Below, one piece after another: positions 9,099 to 16,889 of a stretch of 64,000 bases of DNA. The translations under genes were made by a program, and so were the position numbers. Under the pieces are notes generated by a model that ran no database searches, was not told the origin of the DNA, and saw only the letters and a program-made list of their open reading frames with translations. Each line of letters starts with the position of its first letter. The first letter of the stretch is position 1. Source of the DNA: RHLJ01 sp965242845 (GTDB lineage: Bacteria > Bacteroidota > Rhodothermia > Balneolales > Balneolaceae); the NCBI GenBank assembly GCA_965242845.1, contig CBDETC010000003.1, positions 1,488,001 to 1,552,000 on the forward strand, in the 5' to 3' direction.

Positions 9099-10892
9099 AT
9101 GGGTGCCCTTAAAGACTTAAACAGCTATCTAAAGAAATACAAGTGGATTGTATTTCTGGGCGCGCTATTTCTAACAATTGCTAACTTTTTCCTGGTTTGG
9201 ATTCCGGTACTTATACGTCGAACGATCGATAGGGTAGAAACTCTTTCAAATGATAATTTTGAGGTTCCTGAAACACTCGTACAAACTCTCTTTACCAGTG
9301 AGGTAGGAAAGGTATTAGGATACAATTCCTTGTACCTCATAGGTACTGTAGCCATGTATGGCTTTTTTCTTTTCCTTACTCGTCAAACGCTGATTGTTAC
9401 CTCAAGGAAAGTTGAGTACGACATGAGAAATCAAATCCTCGAAAAGCTCATGTCGTTACCTCAAAGATTTTATACTAAATATTCTCAGGGTGAAGTATAT
9501 GTTCGCGCTACTGAGGATGTGAATAAAGTGCGCGAATATTATGGTCCGGTAATTATGTACAGCATCAATACGATAACACGGGCTGCATTTGTGATCACAA
9601 TGATGTACCTCGTGAATAAAGATTTGATGCTTTGGGCATTAATACCTCTGCCGCTACTTTCAATTTTTGCTTATTGGATTACAGGGTTTATTCATAAGCA
9701 CTCAATCATAATTCAGGAGCAGTATTCCAGATTGGCTGGTCAGGGGAAAGAGACTTTTTCGAGTATCAGGCTTATAAAAGCATATAACCGGGAAGAAAAC
9801 GAGCAAGGTAAATTTGAAGAGTTAAGCGAGGATTACAGGAAAAAGAAACTCAGACTTGATTTGATCGAGTCGCTTTTTCATCCAGGCCTCAATTTTCTTA
9901 TTGGGATTTCCCTAATTATTGTGATTTGGCAAGGCGGGAATATGATCATCCAGGGCACACTCACAGTAGGTAATATTGCTGAGTTTCTGATTTATGTTGC
10001 CTATTTAATTTGGCCTGTTGCTGCACTTGGATATACAATGAATCGTTTTCAAAAGTCGCTTGCCTCATGGTATAGAATTAAAGAAGTATTGGATTATCCA
10101 TCAGAACAGGATGAAGTTGATGAAGGGTCTTATAAAAGTATCCATGGAAGTATTGAGTTCAGGAATGTCTCTTTTAAATTTCCCGATGCAGAAGAATATG
10201 CCATCAAAGACTTGAGCCTTAAGATAGAGGCAGGTCAAAATGTAGCTATTGTGGGAAGAACAGGATCGGGTAAAACCAGTCTAATACAGCTTATCCCAAG
10301 ATTATTTGATGCTACGGAAGGAGAAATATTAATAGATGGGATTAATATTAAAGATTATGCCTTATCAAATTTGAGAAGGTCGATTGGTTTTGTTCCTCAG
10401 GAAACTTTTCTCTTTTCTGATACCATTGGCGAGAACATAGCTTTTGGGGTGGAAGAAGCTGATCAGAAATTGATTGAATCAGCAGCGGAAAAAGCTCAGG
10501 TTAGGGATAATATTTTGGATTTTGAGAAAAAATTCTCGACTATGCTTGGCGAAAGGGGTATCACCTTATCAGGAGGACAGAAACAAAGGACAGCAATAGC
10601 AAGAGCTCTGATAAAAGACCCCCAGATTTTGATCTTTGACGATTCATTAAGTGCAATTGATACAAAAACAGAAGACGCGATTTTAAAACAGTTGGAACGG
10701 GAGATGGGCGAAAGGACAACCATCATGATCAGTCACAGAATATCAACAATAAAAGATGCCGATATAATTTATTACCTTGATGACGGCAGTATTGTGGAGC
10801 ACGGAACTCATGAAGAACTTTTGGAAAAAGATGGTCATTACAAGACCATGTACACTAAACAATTACTAGAACAAGAATTAGCAGAAATATAA
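9099..10892 (+). CDS. Half-size ABC exporter, degenerate Walker B subunit
   Basis: A 597-residue type IV (MsbA/TM287-like) half transporter: six membrane segments over about residues 18-310, then an ATPase domain. The Walker A is GRTGSGKT (386-393), the signature is a canonical LSGGQ (490-494), and the H-loop histidine is present (ISHRIST). The Walker B catalytic glutamate is replaced by aspartate (ILIFDDS, D514-D515), the substitution seen in the degenerate-site subunit of heterodimeric exporters. The second half transporter at 12287 has a normal Walker B but an altered signature, so the two probably form one heterodimer. The substrate is unknown. Confidence 0.92.
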   Translation: MGALKDLNSYLKKYKWIVFLGALFLTIANFFLVWIPVLIRRTIDRVETLSNDNFEVPETLVQTLFTSEVGKVLGYNSLYLIGTVAMYGFFLFLTRQTLIVTSRKVEYDMRNQILEKLMSLPQRFYTKYSQGEVYVRATEDVNKVREYYGPVIMYSINTITRAAFVITMMYLVNKDLMLWALIPLPLLSIFAYWITGFIHKHSIIIQEQYSRLAGQGKETFSSIRLIKAYNREENEQGKFEELSEDYRKKKLRLDLIESLFHPGLNFLIGISLIIVIWQGGNMIIQGTLTVGNIAEFLIYVAYLIWPVAALGYTMNRFQKSLASWYRIKEVLDYPSEQDEVDEGSYKSIHGSIEFRNVSFKFPDAEEYAIKDLSLKIEAGQNVAIVGRTGSGKTSLIQLIPRLFDATEGEILIDGINIKDYALSNLRRSIGFVPQETFLFSDTIGENIAFGVEEADQKLIESAAEKAQVRDNILDFEKKFSTMLGERGITLSGGQKQRTAIARALIKDPQILIFDDSLSAIDTKTEDAILKQLEREMGERTTIMISHRISTIKDADIIYYLDDGSIVEHGTHEELLEKDGHYKTMYTKQLLEQELAEI

Positions 10893-10946
10893 AACCTGGA
10901 CGGATTGCTTTGACAGGCAATGCCATAGGAAAACGGGAGAAATAAA

Positions 10947-12275
10947 ATGATTGTAGTACCACTAGGAATAGCATCAGCAACACCAACCTCAACCCGCCAT
11001 TTACCATCAGTAGCTCTTTGGAGAGAAGGAAGTGTCTTCCTCTTCGATTGTGGTGAAAATGCACAAATGGGTATGTTACAAGCCGGATTAAAGCGATCCA
11101 AAATCGATTGTATTTTTATATCTCATTTCGATGTAGATCATTACTCTGGGTTAATGGGGCTCCTCTCAACATTGCAACTGCAACGAAGAGATCGTGAGCT
11201 AACCATAGCAGGACCAAAGGGGATTAAAGAATTTGTTGAATGGAATTTGAATTTCTCAGGCGTTGAGCTTGGATTCGATGTCAATTACAACGAAGTAGAT
11301 GAGAAGGAAGAGGTAACCCGGGTTGTTGATGAAGAGGATTTCTATGTAGAAGCACGACCGCTTAAGCATAGACGATTCTGCCTTGGATTTCGATTCCAGG
11401 AAAAAGACAAGCCTGGTAAAGTAGATGCAGCAAAGGCAGCTCAATTTGGAATTACTGAAGATGAGCAATTCAAAGAACTAAAAGCTGGTAATAACCTCAC
11501 TCTTGAAGATGGAAAAGTGATCGAGGCTTACGAAATCGTTGGTCACCCTCGACCAGGCGACAGTTTTGCGTATGTAACTGATACCGAGTATTGCCCAAAT
11601 GCGGTAAAACTGGCTATGAACACCAATATCCTGTATCACGAAGCAACCTTCGGAAATCAGTTAGCGGACAAAGCTAAAGAAACAGGACATTCTACTGCAG
11701 CAGATGCAGCAAGAGTAGCTACTGAAGCTCAAACAAAATTATTAGTAATAGGTCATTTCTCAGCGCGATACACGAACCTGCATGTACTTCTCAAAGAAGC
11801 ACGTGAAGGTTTTTATCCAACCTGGTTGGCGAATGAGTTGAGACCTATCTTTACTGATCCTACTCATGAAAGAGGTATTATTACTCCTAAGGTAGAATTG
11901 AAAGACCTTACCAAAAACCCACCAAGACAAGGTGGAGGTTCAAGACCATCAGGTAGAAGAGATGGTCGTGATAGCAGAGACCACAGAGGCCAAAGCAGAG
12001 GAGGTAAGAACTTCCGACCACGTAGAGGTGGCGGTGGAGGAAATTATAATCGCGATAACCGTGGCGGCGGCGGAGGTGGATACCGAAGCGGCGGGAATAG
12101 ATATAATAATTCCGGAGACCGTGATCGCTACCGTAATGATAGATACGACCGTGGTGGAGATAACAGATCTTATGGAAGTAGTTCTTATAACCGTGATCGC
12201 AACGATCAGGACAAAGTTCAACCAAGTAAGACTATTACACCAAGAACCTCATACGACGATTTCGATAGATTCTAA
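10947..12275 (+). CDS. RNase Z-like metallo-beta-lactamase protein with RG-rich tail
   Basis: Residues 1-320 follow the RNase Z/ElaC layout: VPLGIASATPTSTRHLPS, FDCGENAQMGMLQAGLK, YVTDTEYC, HEATF, GHSTAADAA and IGHFSARY. RNase Z trims tRNA 3' ends. The first metal motif is unusual: HxHxDH is HFDVDH (H60, F61, D62, V63, D64, H65), with Asp in place of the second His. Residues 325-442 are a low-complexity Arg/Gly/Asn/Asp/Tyr tail with many RGG and RD repeats, suggesting RNA binding or condensate behaviour; no such tail is usual in RNase Z. The gene sits between the two ABC half-transporter genes, all on the same strand, with 54- and 11-nt gaps. Confidence 0.85.
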   Translation: MIVVPLGIASATPTSTRHLPSVALWREGSVFLFDCGENAQMGMLQAGLKRSKIDCIFISHFDVDHYSGLMGLLSTLQLQRRDRELTIAGPKGIKEFVEWNLNFSGVELGFDVNYNEVDEKEEVTRVVDEEDFYVEARPLKHRRFCLGFRFQEKDKPGKVDAAKAAQFGITEDEQFKELKAGNNLTLEDGKVIEAYEIVGHPRPGDSFAYVTDTEYCPNAVKLAMNTNILYHEATFGNQLADKAKETGHSTAADAARVATEAQTKLLVIGHFSARYTNLHVLLKEAREGFYPTWLANELRPIFTDPTHERGIITPKVELKDLTKNPPRQGGGSRPSGRRDGRDSRDHRGQSRGGKNFRPRRGGGGGNYNRDNRGGGGGGYRSGGNRYNNSGDRDRYRNDRYDRGGDNRSYGSSSYNRDRNDQDKVQPSKTITPRTSYDDFDRF

Positions 12276-12286
12276 GCAATTAAAGT

Positions 12287-14062
12287 GTGAGCAAAAAGAC
12301 TAAGAAAAAAGCCGTTGACAGAACTCTGATTCGACGGCTTTACTTTTTTGTAAAGCCTTACCGCTGGTACGTTTTACTGGCTGTAGTACTTACACTTTCA
12401 GCATCCTTTCTGGGTACCATTCGCCCAAAACTAACCCAAATAGCGGTCGATGATTATATAACTCTCGGTGACTTTGAGGGACTGATGAATATTATCATAC
12501 TGCTTTTTGCAGCACTTATTGGTGAGTTTGTTCTGCTTATGGTAAATACCTATTTGACCAGGTGGTTTGGTCAGGGTACGCTCTATTCTCTAAGGAATAC
12601 CATTTTCGAGAAGATTAAGGCGCTACATGTTCAGTTCTTTGATAAGAACCCAATAGGTCGATTAATAACCAGAACCACAAGTGATGTTGAGGCTTTAAGT
12701 GAACTGCTTTCTGATGGTGTAGTAGCCATTATTGGAGATTTGTTCAGGATTATCTTTATTCTTTATTTCATGTTCTCTATGAACTGGGAACTGAGCATTG
12801 TTACAATTGCTGTGCTCCCCATTCTGTTCTATGCCACATTTTGGTTCAAAGAGAAAGTTAGAGTGGCTTTTCTGAAAGTTAGAGATCAAATTGCTAACCT
12901 GAATTCATTTGTACAGGAACACATCAACGGTATGGGTGTTGTGCAGCTGTTTAACAGGGAGAAGAAACAACTCAAGAAATTTAATGAGATCAATGCTGAC
13001 CATAAGGAAGCCCATTTAGAGACAATTTTCTACTTTTCTATTTTCTGGCCTATTGTAGAAGTATTCTCGAGTTTTTCAATGGCCTTGATTGTTTGGTACG
13101 GAGGAGGTCGTGCATTGATGGGAGGTGTTACTTTCGGTGTCCTGCTGGCTTTTATTCAATACTCTCGTCAGTTTTTTATGCCGATTAGAAGCCTGTCGGA
13201 TAAGTTCAATACGCTTCAATCGGCACTGGCCTCATCCGAGAGAATTTTTGATGTATTGGATACTGATACTGATGTTAAGGAAACGGAATCACCACAAAAA
13301 ATTGAACATCCTAAAGGGGAAATCACCTTTGAAGGAGTATGGTTTAGATACAACGAAGGAGGGGATTACATTCTAAAGGACGTTTCTTTTACCGCTCGAC
13401 CCGGAGAAAGTATTGCCATTGTAGGAGCGACTGGAGCAGGAAAAACAACGATCATAAATCTTTTACTGCGATTCTATGAAATAGAAAAAGGTTCTATAAA
13501 ATTGGATGGAGTTGATATCAGGGATTTGTCACTTGCCGACCTCCGTTCTTATTTCTCCCTGGTTTTACAAGATAATGCACTCTTTTCAGGCTCAATTATA
13601 GATAATATTACTCTTGGTGAAGAATCCATTTCCAGAGATCAGGTAATTAAGGCTGCACACCAGGTTGAGGCCCATCGATTTATTGAAAAGCTTCCAGGAA
13701 GCTATGATTATGAGTTAAAAAAACAAGGTACATCCCTTTCAATGGGGCAGCGACAGCTTATCTGCTTTGTAAGAGCTATGGTATTTGACCCCAAGATTTT
13801 GATCCTTGATGAAGCGACGTCCAGTATTGATTCTGAAACGGAGTCTTTGGTAAATGAAGCGAGTATTAGAATGATGGAAGGAAGAACCTCTATTGTTATC
13901 GCTCATAGGCTCTCTACTATTCAACATGCAGATAAGATACTGGTCATGCATAAGGGAGAAATTCGAGAAGAAGGAAGTCACGCACAATTGATCCTTCAAG
14001 AGGGTGGTATCTATAAAAAACTCTACGAATTACAATATAAAGACCAGTTGGTTGAGGGTTAG
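12287..14062 (+). CDS. Half-size ABC exporter, degenerate signature subunit
   Basis: A 591-residue type IV half exporter with six membrane segments (about residues 25-305) and a C-terminal ATPase. Walker A is GATGAGKT (380-387). Walker B has the catalytic Glu (ILILDEA, D508-E509). The H-loop is IAHRLST. The ABC signature is LSMGQ (484-488) instead of LSGGQ. Together with the D/D Walker B of the 9099 gene this gives one degenerate and one consensus ATP site, as in TM287/288 and LmrCD. The start is GTG at 12287, 11 nt after the RNase Z-like gene, so it is translated from the same message. The substrate is unknown. Confidence 0.92.
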   Translation: MSKKTKKKAVDRTLIRRLYFFVKPYRWYVLLAVVLTLSASFLGTIRPKLTQIAVDDYITLGDFEGLMNIIILLFAALIGEFVLLMVNTYLTRWFGQGTLYSLRNTIFEKIKALHVQFFDKNPIGRLITRTTSDVEALSELLSDGVVAIIGDLFRIIFILYFMFSMNWELSIVTIAVLPILFYATFWFKEKVRVAFLKVRDQIANLNSFVQEHINGMGVVQLFNREKKQLKKFNEINADHKEAHLETIFYFSIFWPIVEVFSSFSMALIVWYGGGRALMGGVTFGVLLAFIQYSRQFFMPIRSLSDKFNTLQSALASSERIFDVLDTDTDVKETESPQKIEHPKGEITFEGVWFRYNEGGDYILKDVSFTARPGESIAIVGATGAGKTTIINLLLRFYEIEKGSIKLDGVDIRDLSLADLRSYFSLVLQDNALFSGSIIDNITLGEESISRDQVIKAAHQVEAHRFIEKLPGSYDYELKKQGTSLSMGQRQLICFVRAMVFDPKILILDEATSSIDSETESLVNEASIRMMEGRTSIVIAHRLSTIQHADKILVMHKGEIREEGSHAQLILQEGGIYKKLYELQYKDQLVEG

Positions 14063-14072
14063 AGTTAATCTC

Positions 14073-14323
14073 GCCCGAAGCTATCCTTATCCCTTTAATC
14101 CTGCTTCAACGATAGGTTTTGGACTTCCGAGGCTTCTGAAGTGACTCTCAATGTATATAATATGCTTGGGTAGCGGGTGAGTACACTTATTAGTAACAGG
14201 AGAATGGAGGCTGGCTGGCATAGCATACAGTTTAATGCTTCACAGCTTTCCTCAGGAAAGTATTTGTATCGGTTAAGTACGAAGAACTTTGCTCAAACCA
14301 GGAAAATGATGTTGATCAAGTAA
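14073..14323 (+). pseudogene. Decayed C-terminal sorting domain of a type IX secretion cargo gene
   Basis: Read in shifted frames, this stretch still spells a sorting domain. SYPYPFNPASTIGFGLP (from 14079) matches the NYPNPFNPTSTI opening. EASEVTLNVYNMLG follows in another frame. Then, after in-frame stops, MEAGWHSIQFNASQLSSGKY (from about 14203) leads into YRLSTKNFAQTRKMMLIK and a stop at 14321-14323. This is the same order as the intact domains ending at 19825, 41517 and 52420. At least two frameshifts and several stops are present, and no upstream body of the cargo remains, so it is a remnant. Confidence 0.85.
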
Positions 14324-14326
14324 TGA

Positions 14327-14800
14327 TCACAATTCACTAATCAGAGCATATACTTTTTCATAGATACCCGGATATTTACTTTCACTAGGGCCACTTACGT
14401 TAAGTGTCTCTCCATCAATATCTGTTAACCACTTTTTTACTTGCTGTAAAGCTGTTCCATCAGCTGGATCTATTACAATGTATTCCTTCGCCATTTTTTT
14501 GGAAACATGGATGGAGAGTTGAGTTCCTACATCAAATCTATTTTGAGGAAGGAAAATTAACAAAGCATCAGCATCACGTACGTTCCATATCGTTCTTTGC
14601 GAACAAGGAATTCTTGGAGCATAACTATGTCTGTCTTCCGGTGTTTCTTTTAGATCAAAATGTTCAGGTATTATGCCTGCTTCTGATATTCTTCCAGGAG
14701 GGCACCACCCTCCATGCTCAATACCCTTATCTATGGCTGCCTGAAGTGCTGCCTGATCTGTACCTGTCTGTCCACCCGAAATTATTCTAATAACTTTCAT
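14327..14800 (-). CDS. SLOG-fold protein (putative molybdenum-carrier/YpsA-like)
   Basis: A 157-residue Rossmann-like protein of the putative molybdenum carrier/SLOG type, recognised by IISGGQTGTDQAALQAAIDKG near the N-terminus, a GWCPPGR loop, IWNVRDADALLIFLP, and a C-terminal LNVSGPSESKYPGIYEKV. SLOG-fold proteins bind nucleotide-derived ligands; the molybdenum name is historical and not proof of function. Its ATG overlaps the stop of btaB by 4 nt (ATGA), making it the third gene of a coupled btaA-btaB operon. A role in sensing or salvage of the methylthioadenosine or S-adenosylhomocysteine made by those enzymes is possible but only inference. Confidence 0.8.
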   Translation of the reverse strand: MKVIRIISGGQTGTDQAALQAAIDKGIEHGGWCPPGRISEAGIIPEHFDLKETPEDRHSYAPRIPCSQRTIWNVRDADALLIFLPQNRFDVGTQLSIHVSKKMAKEYIVIDPADGTALQQVKKWLTDIDGETLNVSGPSESKYPGIYEKVYALISEL

Positions 14801-15393
14801 TCATTCCTACCAACAAAAGAACTATATCTGTACAACCCAAAATAAGCTGATTTCGATATACTTCGTTCCGTCTTAAAAGACTCCTTCAACTTACGAAAAA
14901 GTAAGTGATCAAAATGAACATGATTTTTTTTCATCCATTTTTCAAACCAGGTAAAAGGAGTGGTATCGAAATCAACTACTAATACATATGCACCGGGCTT
15001 TAAATGTAATTTGATCGATCTCATTTTATCCTCTATTTCAGCCATCATACTCATAGAATATGAACATAAAATCAGGTCAAACTTTCCTTCGTCAAAACTT
15101 GAAGCGCTATACCCCTCATTTTTGAATTGGATTCTATCGAGTAGATTTTTATCCGCCTGCTCAAGCATCTCCCTTGATTGATCTAGTGCATAAATTTTAG
15201 CCCCAGGATATTTATTCAATAGATCATAAAAGTGTTTACCAGTTCCACATCCCAAATCAAGTATTGTTGGTTTTTCAGGAAGTGGAGGGAAGAATCCTTC
15301 AAGTGCATTTCTGCCAAATAAAAAAGCCCATCGCGTTGAATTGTAGAACGGGGCATGAAATCGATAATAGGTTTCAATGGTTTTTGGGATCAT
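14797..15393 (-). CDS. btaB: BtaB-type S-adenosylmethionine N-methyltransferase (betaine lipid synthesis)
   Basis: A 198-residue class I SAM methyltransferase: motif I is ILDLGCGTGKH (about residues 44-54), the acidic loop is IYALDQS, and a post-motif LILCSYSMSMM follows. In betaine-lipid producers BtaB methylates diacylglyceryl-homoserine three times to DGTS. The assignment rests on its length and on its place directly after a clear btaA, with a 4-nt overlap (ATGA) at both ends of the gene. Taken alone it would be only a generic methyltransferase. Confidence 0.8.
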   Translation of the reverse strand: MIPKTIETYYRFHAPFYNSTRWAFLFGRNALEGFFPPLPEKPTILDLGCGTGKHFYDLLNKYPGAKIYALDQSREMLEQADKNLLDRIQFKNEGYSASSFDEGKFDLILCSYSMSMMAEIEDKMRSIKLHLKPGAYVLVVDFDTTPFTWFEKWMKKNHVHFDHLLFRKLKESFKTERSISKSAYFGLYRYSSFVGRNE

Positions 15394-16514
15394 CGGATTG
15401 TACCCAAATAGGTTCCAGAATATGTACCAACTTTATCATTTTGAAGGACCCAATTTTGGTCTATTTGTCTGATATCAACACGGTCTTTTACGAAATCAGG
15501 CAGAAAGTTAATATCCGAATGAGCGGTTCTAAAAAGTATGCTGCTATTAGATTCAGTTCGCTTTAGCAGTAATTCCCAAACCCGCGAGAGTTCACTGAGT
15601 TTATCTCCGGTCAACCAATCCATATAATCCAACAAAACAACCTGATTAAATTGTTTTTTGGTATGCGCTAAGAAATCGTCAATACCCTTGGTTGAAACAT
15701 TCAACCTATTCAGTTTTTGACGAATTACTTCAAAGTTCTCTTCTTTGAGATAATCAGGGCAGCAATCTTTAGAATAAGCCCCTTCAATATAGACTCTCCA
15801 AAATGGATTGTTAATTGGAGTTTGCTCAACAAATACGTGTCTTAGCGCTTTCTTCATGAAAGCATTGATATCTTTTATAGCGGAAACTTGTGCTTTGGGT
15901 ACCCCAACAAGACTGAGTATAAGTGGAGTCTTCCATATTCTCTTATCGAAGCCATCCCAAAGTTTATGCTCAATGGAAGCGAATAGTTCTTCTCGTTCTT
16001 TTTTCGATGGTTCTAGAATTAACATCCTTACCGTATCGGAAATGCCCTTTCTGTTGAGGATATGATTTAGAAACTGTGCAAATAATCCAGCTCCTCCTGT
16101 ATAAAAGAAGCCTTTTCCATTTGGAGAAAAGCATTCGATATTAGCTTCCCAAAACTTCCGAGAAGGAGGGGAAAGATGATGTTTTAGTTTCTCGAAAATG
16201 GATCGGTAATCAACAGACTTCCCTTCCCCAAAAAACGCCCAGAATTTATCGTATTCACCCTGCGCAATGAGAGCAGTTTTTAACTCTAATAAAGCCGTTT
16301 GTTTCGGATTGATATCAATGCAATGTATTGACTCGGGTTCATCGATTAGATAGTTAAGTACATTACACCCAGCGCTTGTAATTGCTAATACCCGGGACTC
16401 TTCATTAATGTTAAGCAGATGACGATCTACATCAGAATCTTCCCAACAGGTATTATATAGCAGGAAATTGGAATGAATGTAATTAAACCAAATACTGGAT
16501 AAAGAAATCGCCAT
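15390..16514 (-). CDS. btaA: BtaA-type diacylglycerol 3-amino-3-carboxypropyl transferase (DUF3419)
   Basis: A 374-residue DUF3419 protein. BtaA transfers the 3-amino-3-carboxypropyl group of SAM to diacylglycerol, forming diacylglyceryl-homoserine and methylthioadenosine, the first step of betaine lipid (DGTS) synthesis at the membrane. The sequence shows the family landmarks: YNTCWEDSDVDRHLL at residues 18-32, VLAITSAGCNVLNYL, IHCIDINPKQTALLELK, and the C-terminal VVLLDYMDWL. It is the first gene of an operon with btaB and a SLOG-fold gene. Betaine lipids replace phospholipids under phosphate limitation in other bacteria; no Pho box was recognised upstream. Confidence 0.88.
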   Translation of the reverse strand: MAISLSSIWFNYIHSNFLLYNTCWEDSDVDRHLLNINEESRVLAITSAGCNVLNYLIDEPESIHCIDINPKQTALLELKTALIAQGEYDKFWAFFGEGKSVDYRSIFEKLKHHLSPPSRKFWEANIECFSPNGKGFFYTGGAGLFAQFLNHILNRKGISDTVRMLILEPSKKEREELFASIEHKLWDGFDKRIWKTPLILSLVGVPKAQVSAIKDINAFMKKALRHVFVEQTPINNPFWRVYIEGAYSKDCCPDYLKEENFEVIRQKLNRLNVSTKGIDDFLAHTKKQFNQVVLLDYMDWLTGDKLSELSRVWELLLKRTESNSSILFRTAHSDINFLPDFVKDRVDIRQIDQNWVLQNDKVGTYSGTYLGTIR

Positions 16515-16559
16515 TTAGAAAAACAAAAACTATACTGAGTCTAAAATCTTTTAAATTAT

Positions 16560-16574
16560 AGGAGATGTTCTCCT
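16560..16574. promoter_or_regulatory. Short palindrome between divergent btaA and the YqjD-like gene
   Basis: AGGAGA-TGT-TCTCCT is a perfect 6-bp inverted repeat in the 87-nt divergent region, 46 nt from the btaA start and 28 nt from the YqjD-like start. It could be an operator shared by both genes. No regulator is evident, and a palindrome this short can occur by chance. Confidence 0.3.
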
Positions 16575-16601
16575 AATCAGAATCTATAAACTAAGAGTGT
16601 T

Positions 16602-16868
16602 ATGAGTTCAACAAAAATAGAAGAAGTTCAGAAGAAAATTGGAAAATCAGTAAATGAAGCTTCAGAAGTTGTACAGGATAAAGTAGAACAAAAGTTTGAT
16701 GAAGTAATTGACCGGTTAAAAGATGAGAAAGACCGTCTCGAAATTGAACTTCGGCATGAATATAGAAATGCACGTAGATATGTGCGTGCTAATCCGGAAC
16801 AAGGTCTGGGAATTGCATTGGCGGCGGGTATTGTAATTGGTATTTTACTGGGCAGATCAACCAAATAA
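16602..16868 (+). CDS. YqjD/ElaB-like (DUF883) small membrane protein
   Basis: An 88-residue protein. Residues 1-65 are a charged amphipathic helix with heptad-like spacing (likely coiled coil: NEASEVVQDKVEQKFDEVID, KDEKDRLEIELRHEYRN). The C-terminus is one membrane segment with a glycine zipper, LGIALAAGIVIGILLGRSTK, preceded by VRANPEQG, the usual DUF883 arrangement. E. coli YqjD and ElaB are inner-membrane proteins that bind ribosomes in stationary phase. Whether this one does is inference from architecture. It lies just upstream of prfB. Confidence 0.7.
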   Translation: MSSTKIEEVQKKIGKSVNEASEVVQDKVEQKFDEVIDRLKDEKDRLEIELRHEYRNARRYVRANPEQGLGIALAAGIVIGILLGRSTK

Positions 16869-16889
16869 CTATCATCATTAAATCTATTT

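Noticed and set aside
11932..12303. Overlapping frames on both strands in the RG-rich tail region
   Set aside because: They arise from the GGT/CGT-rich repeats of the RNase Z-like tail; their composition is low-complexity and no start signal supports them.
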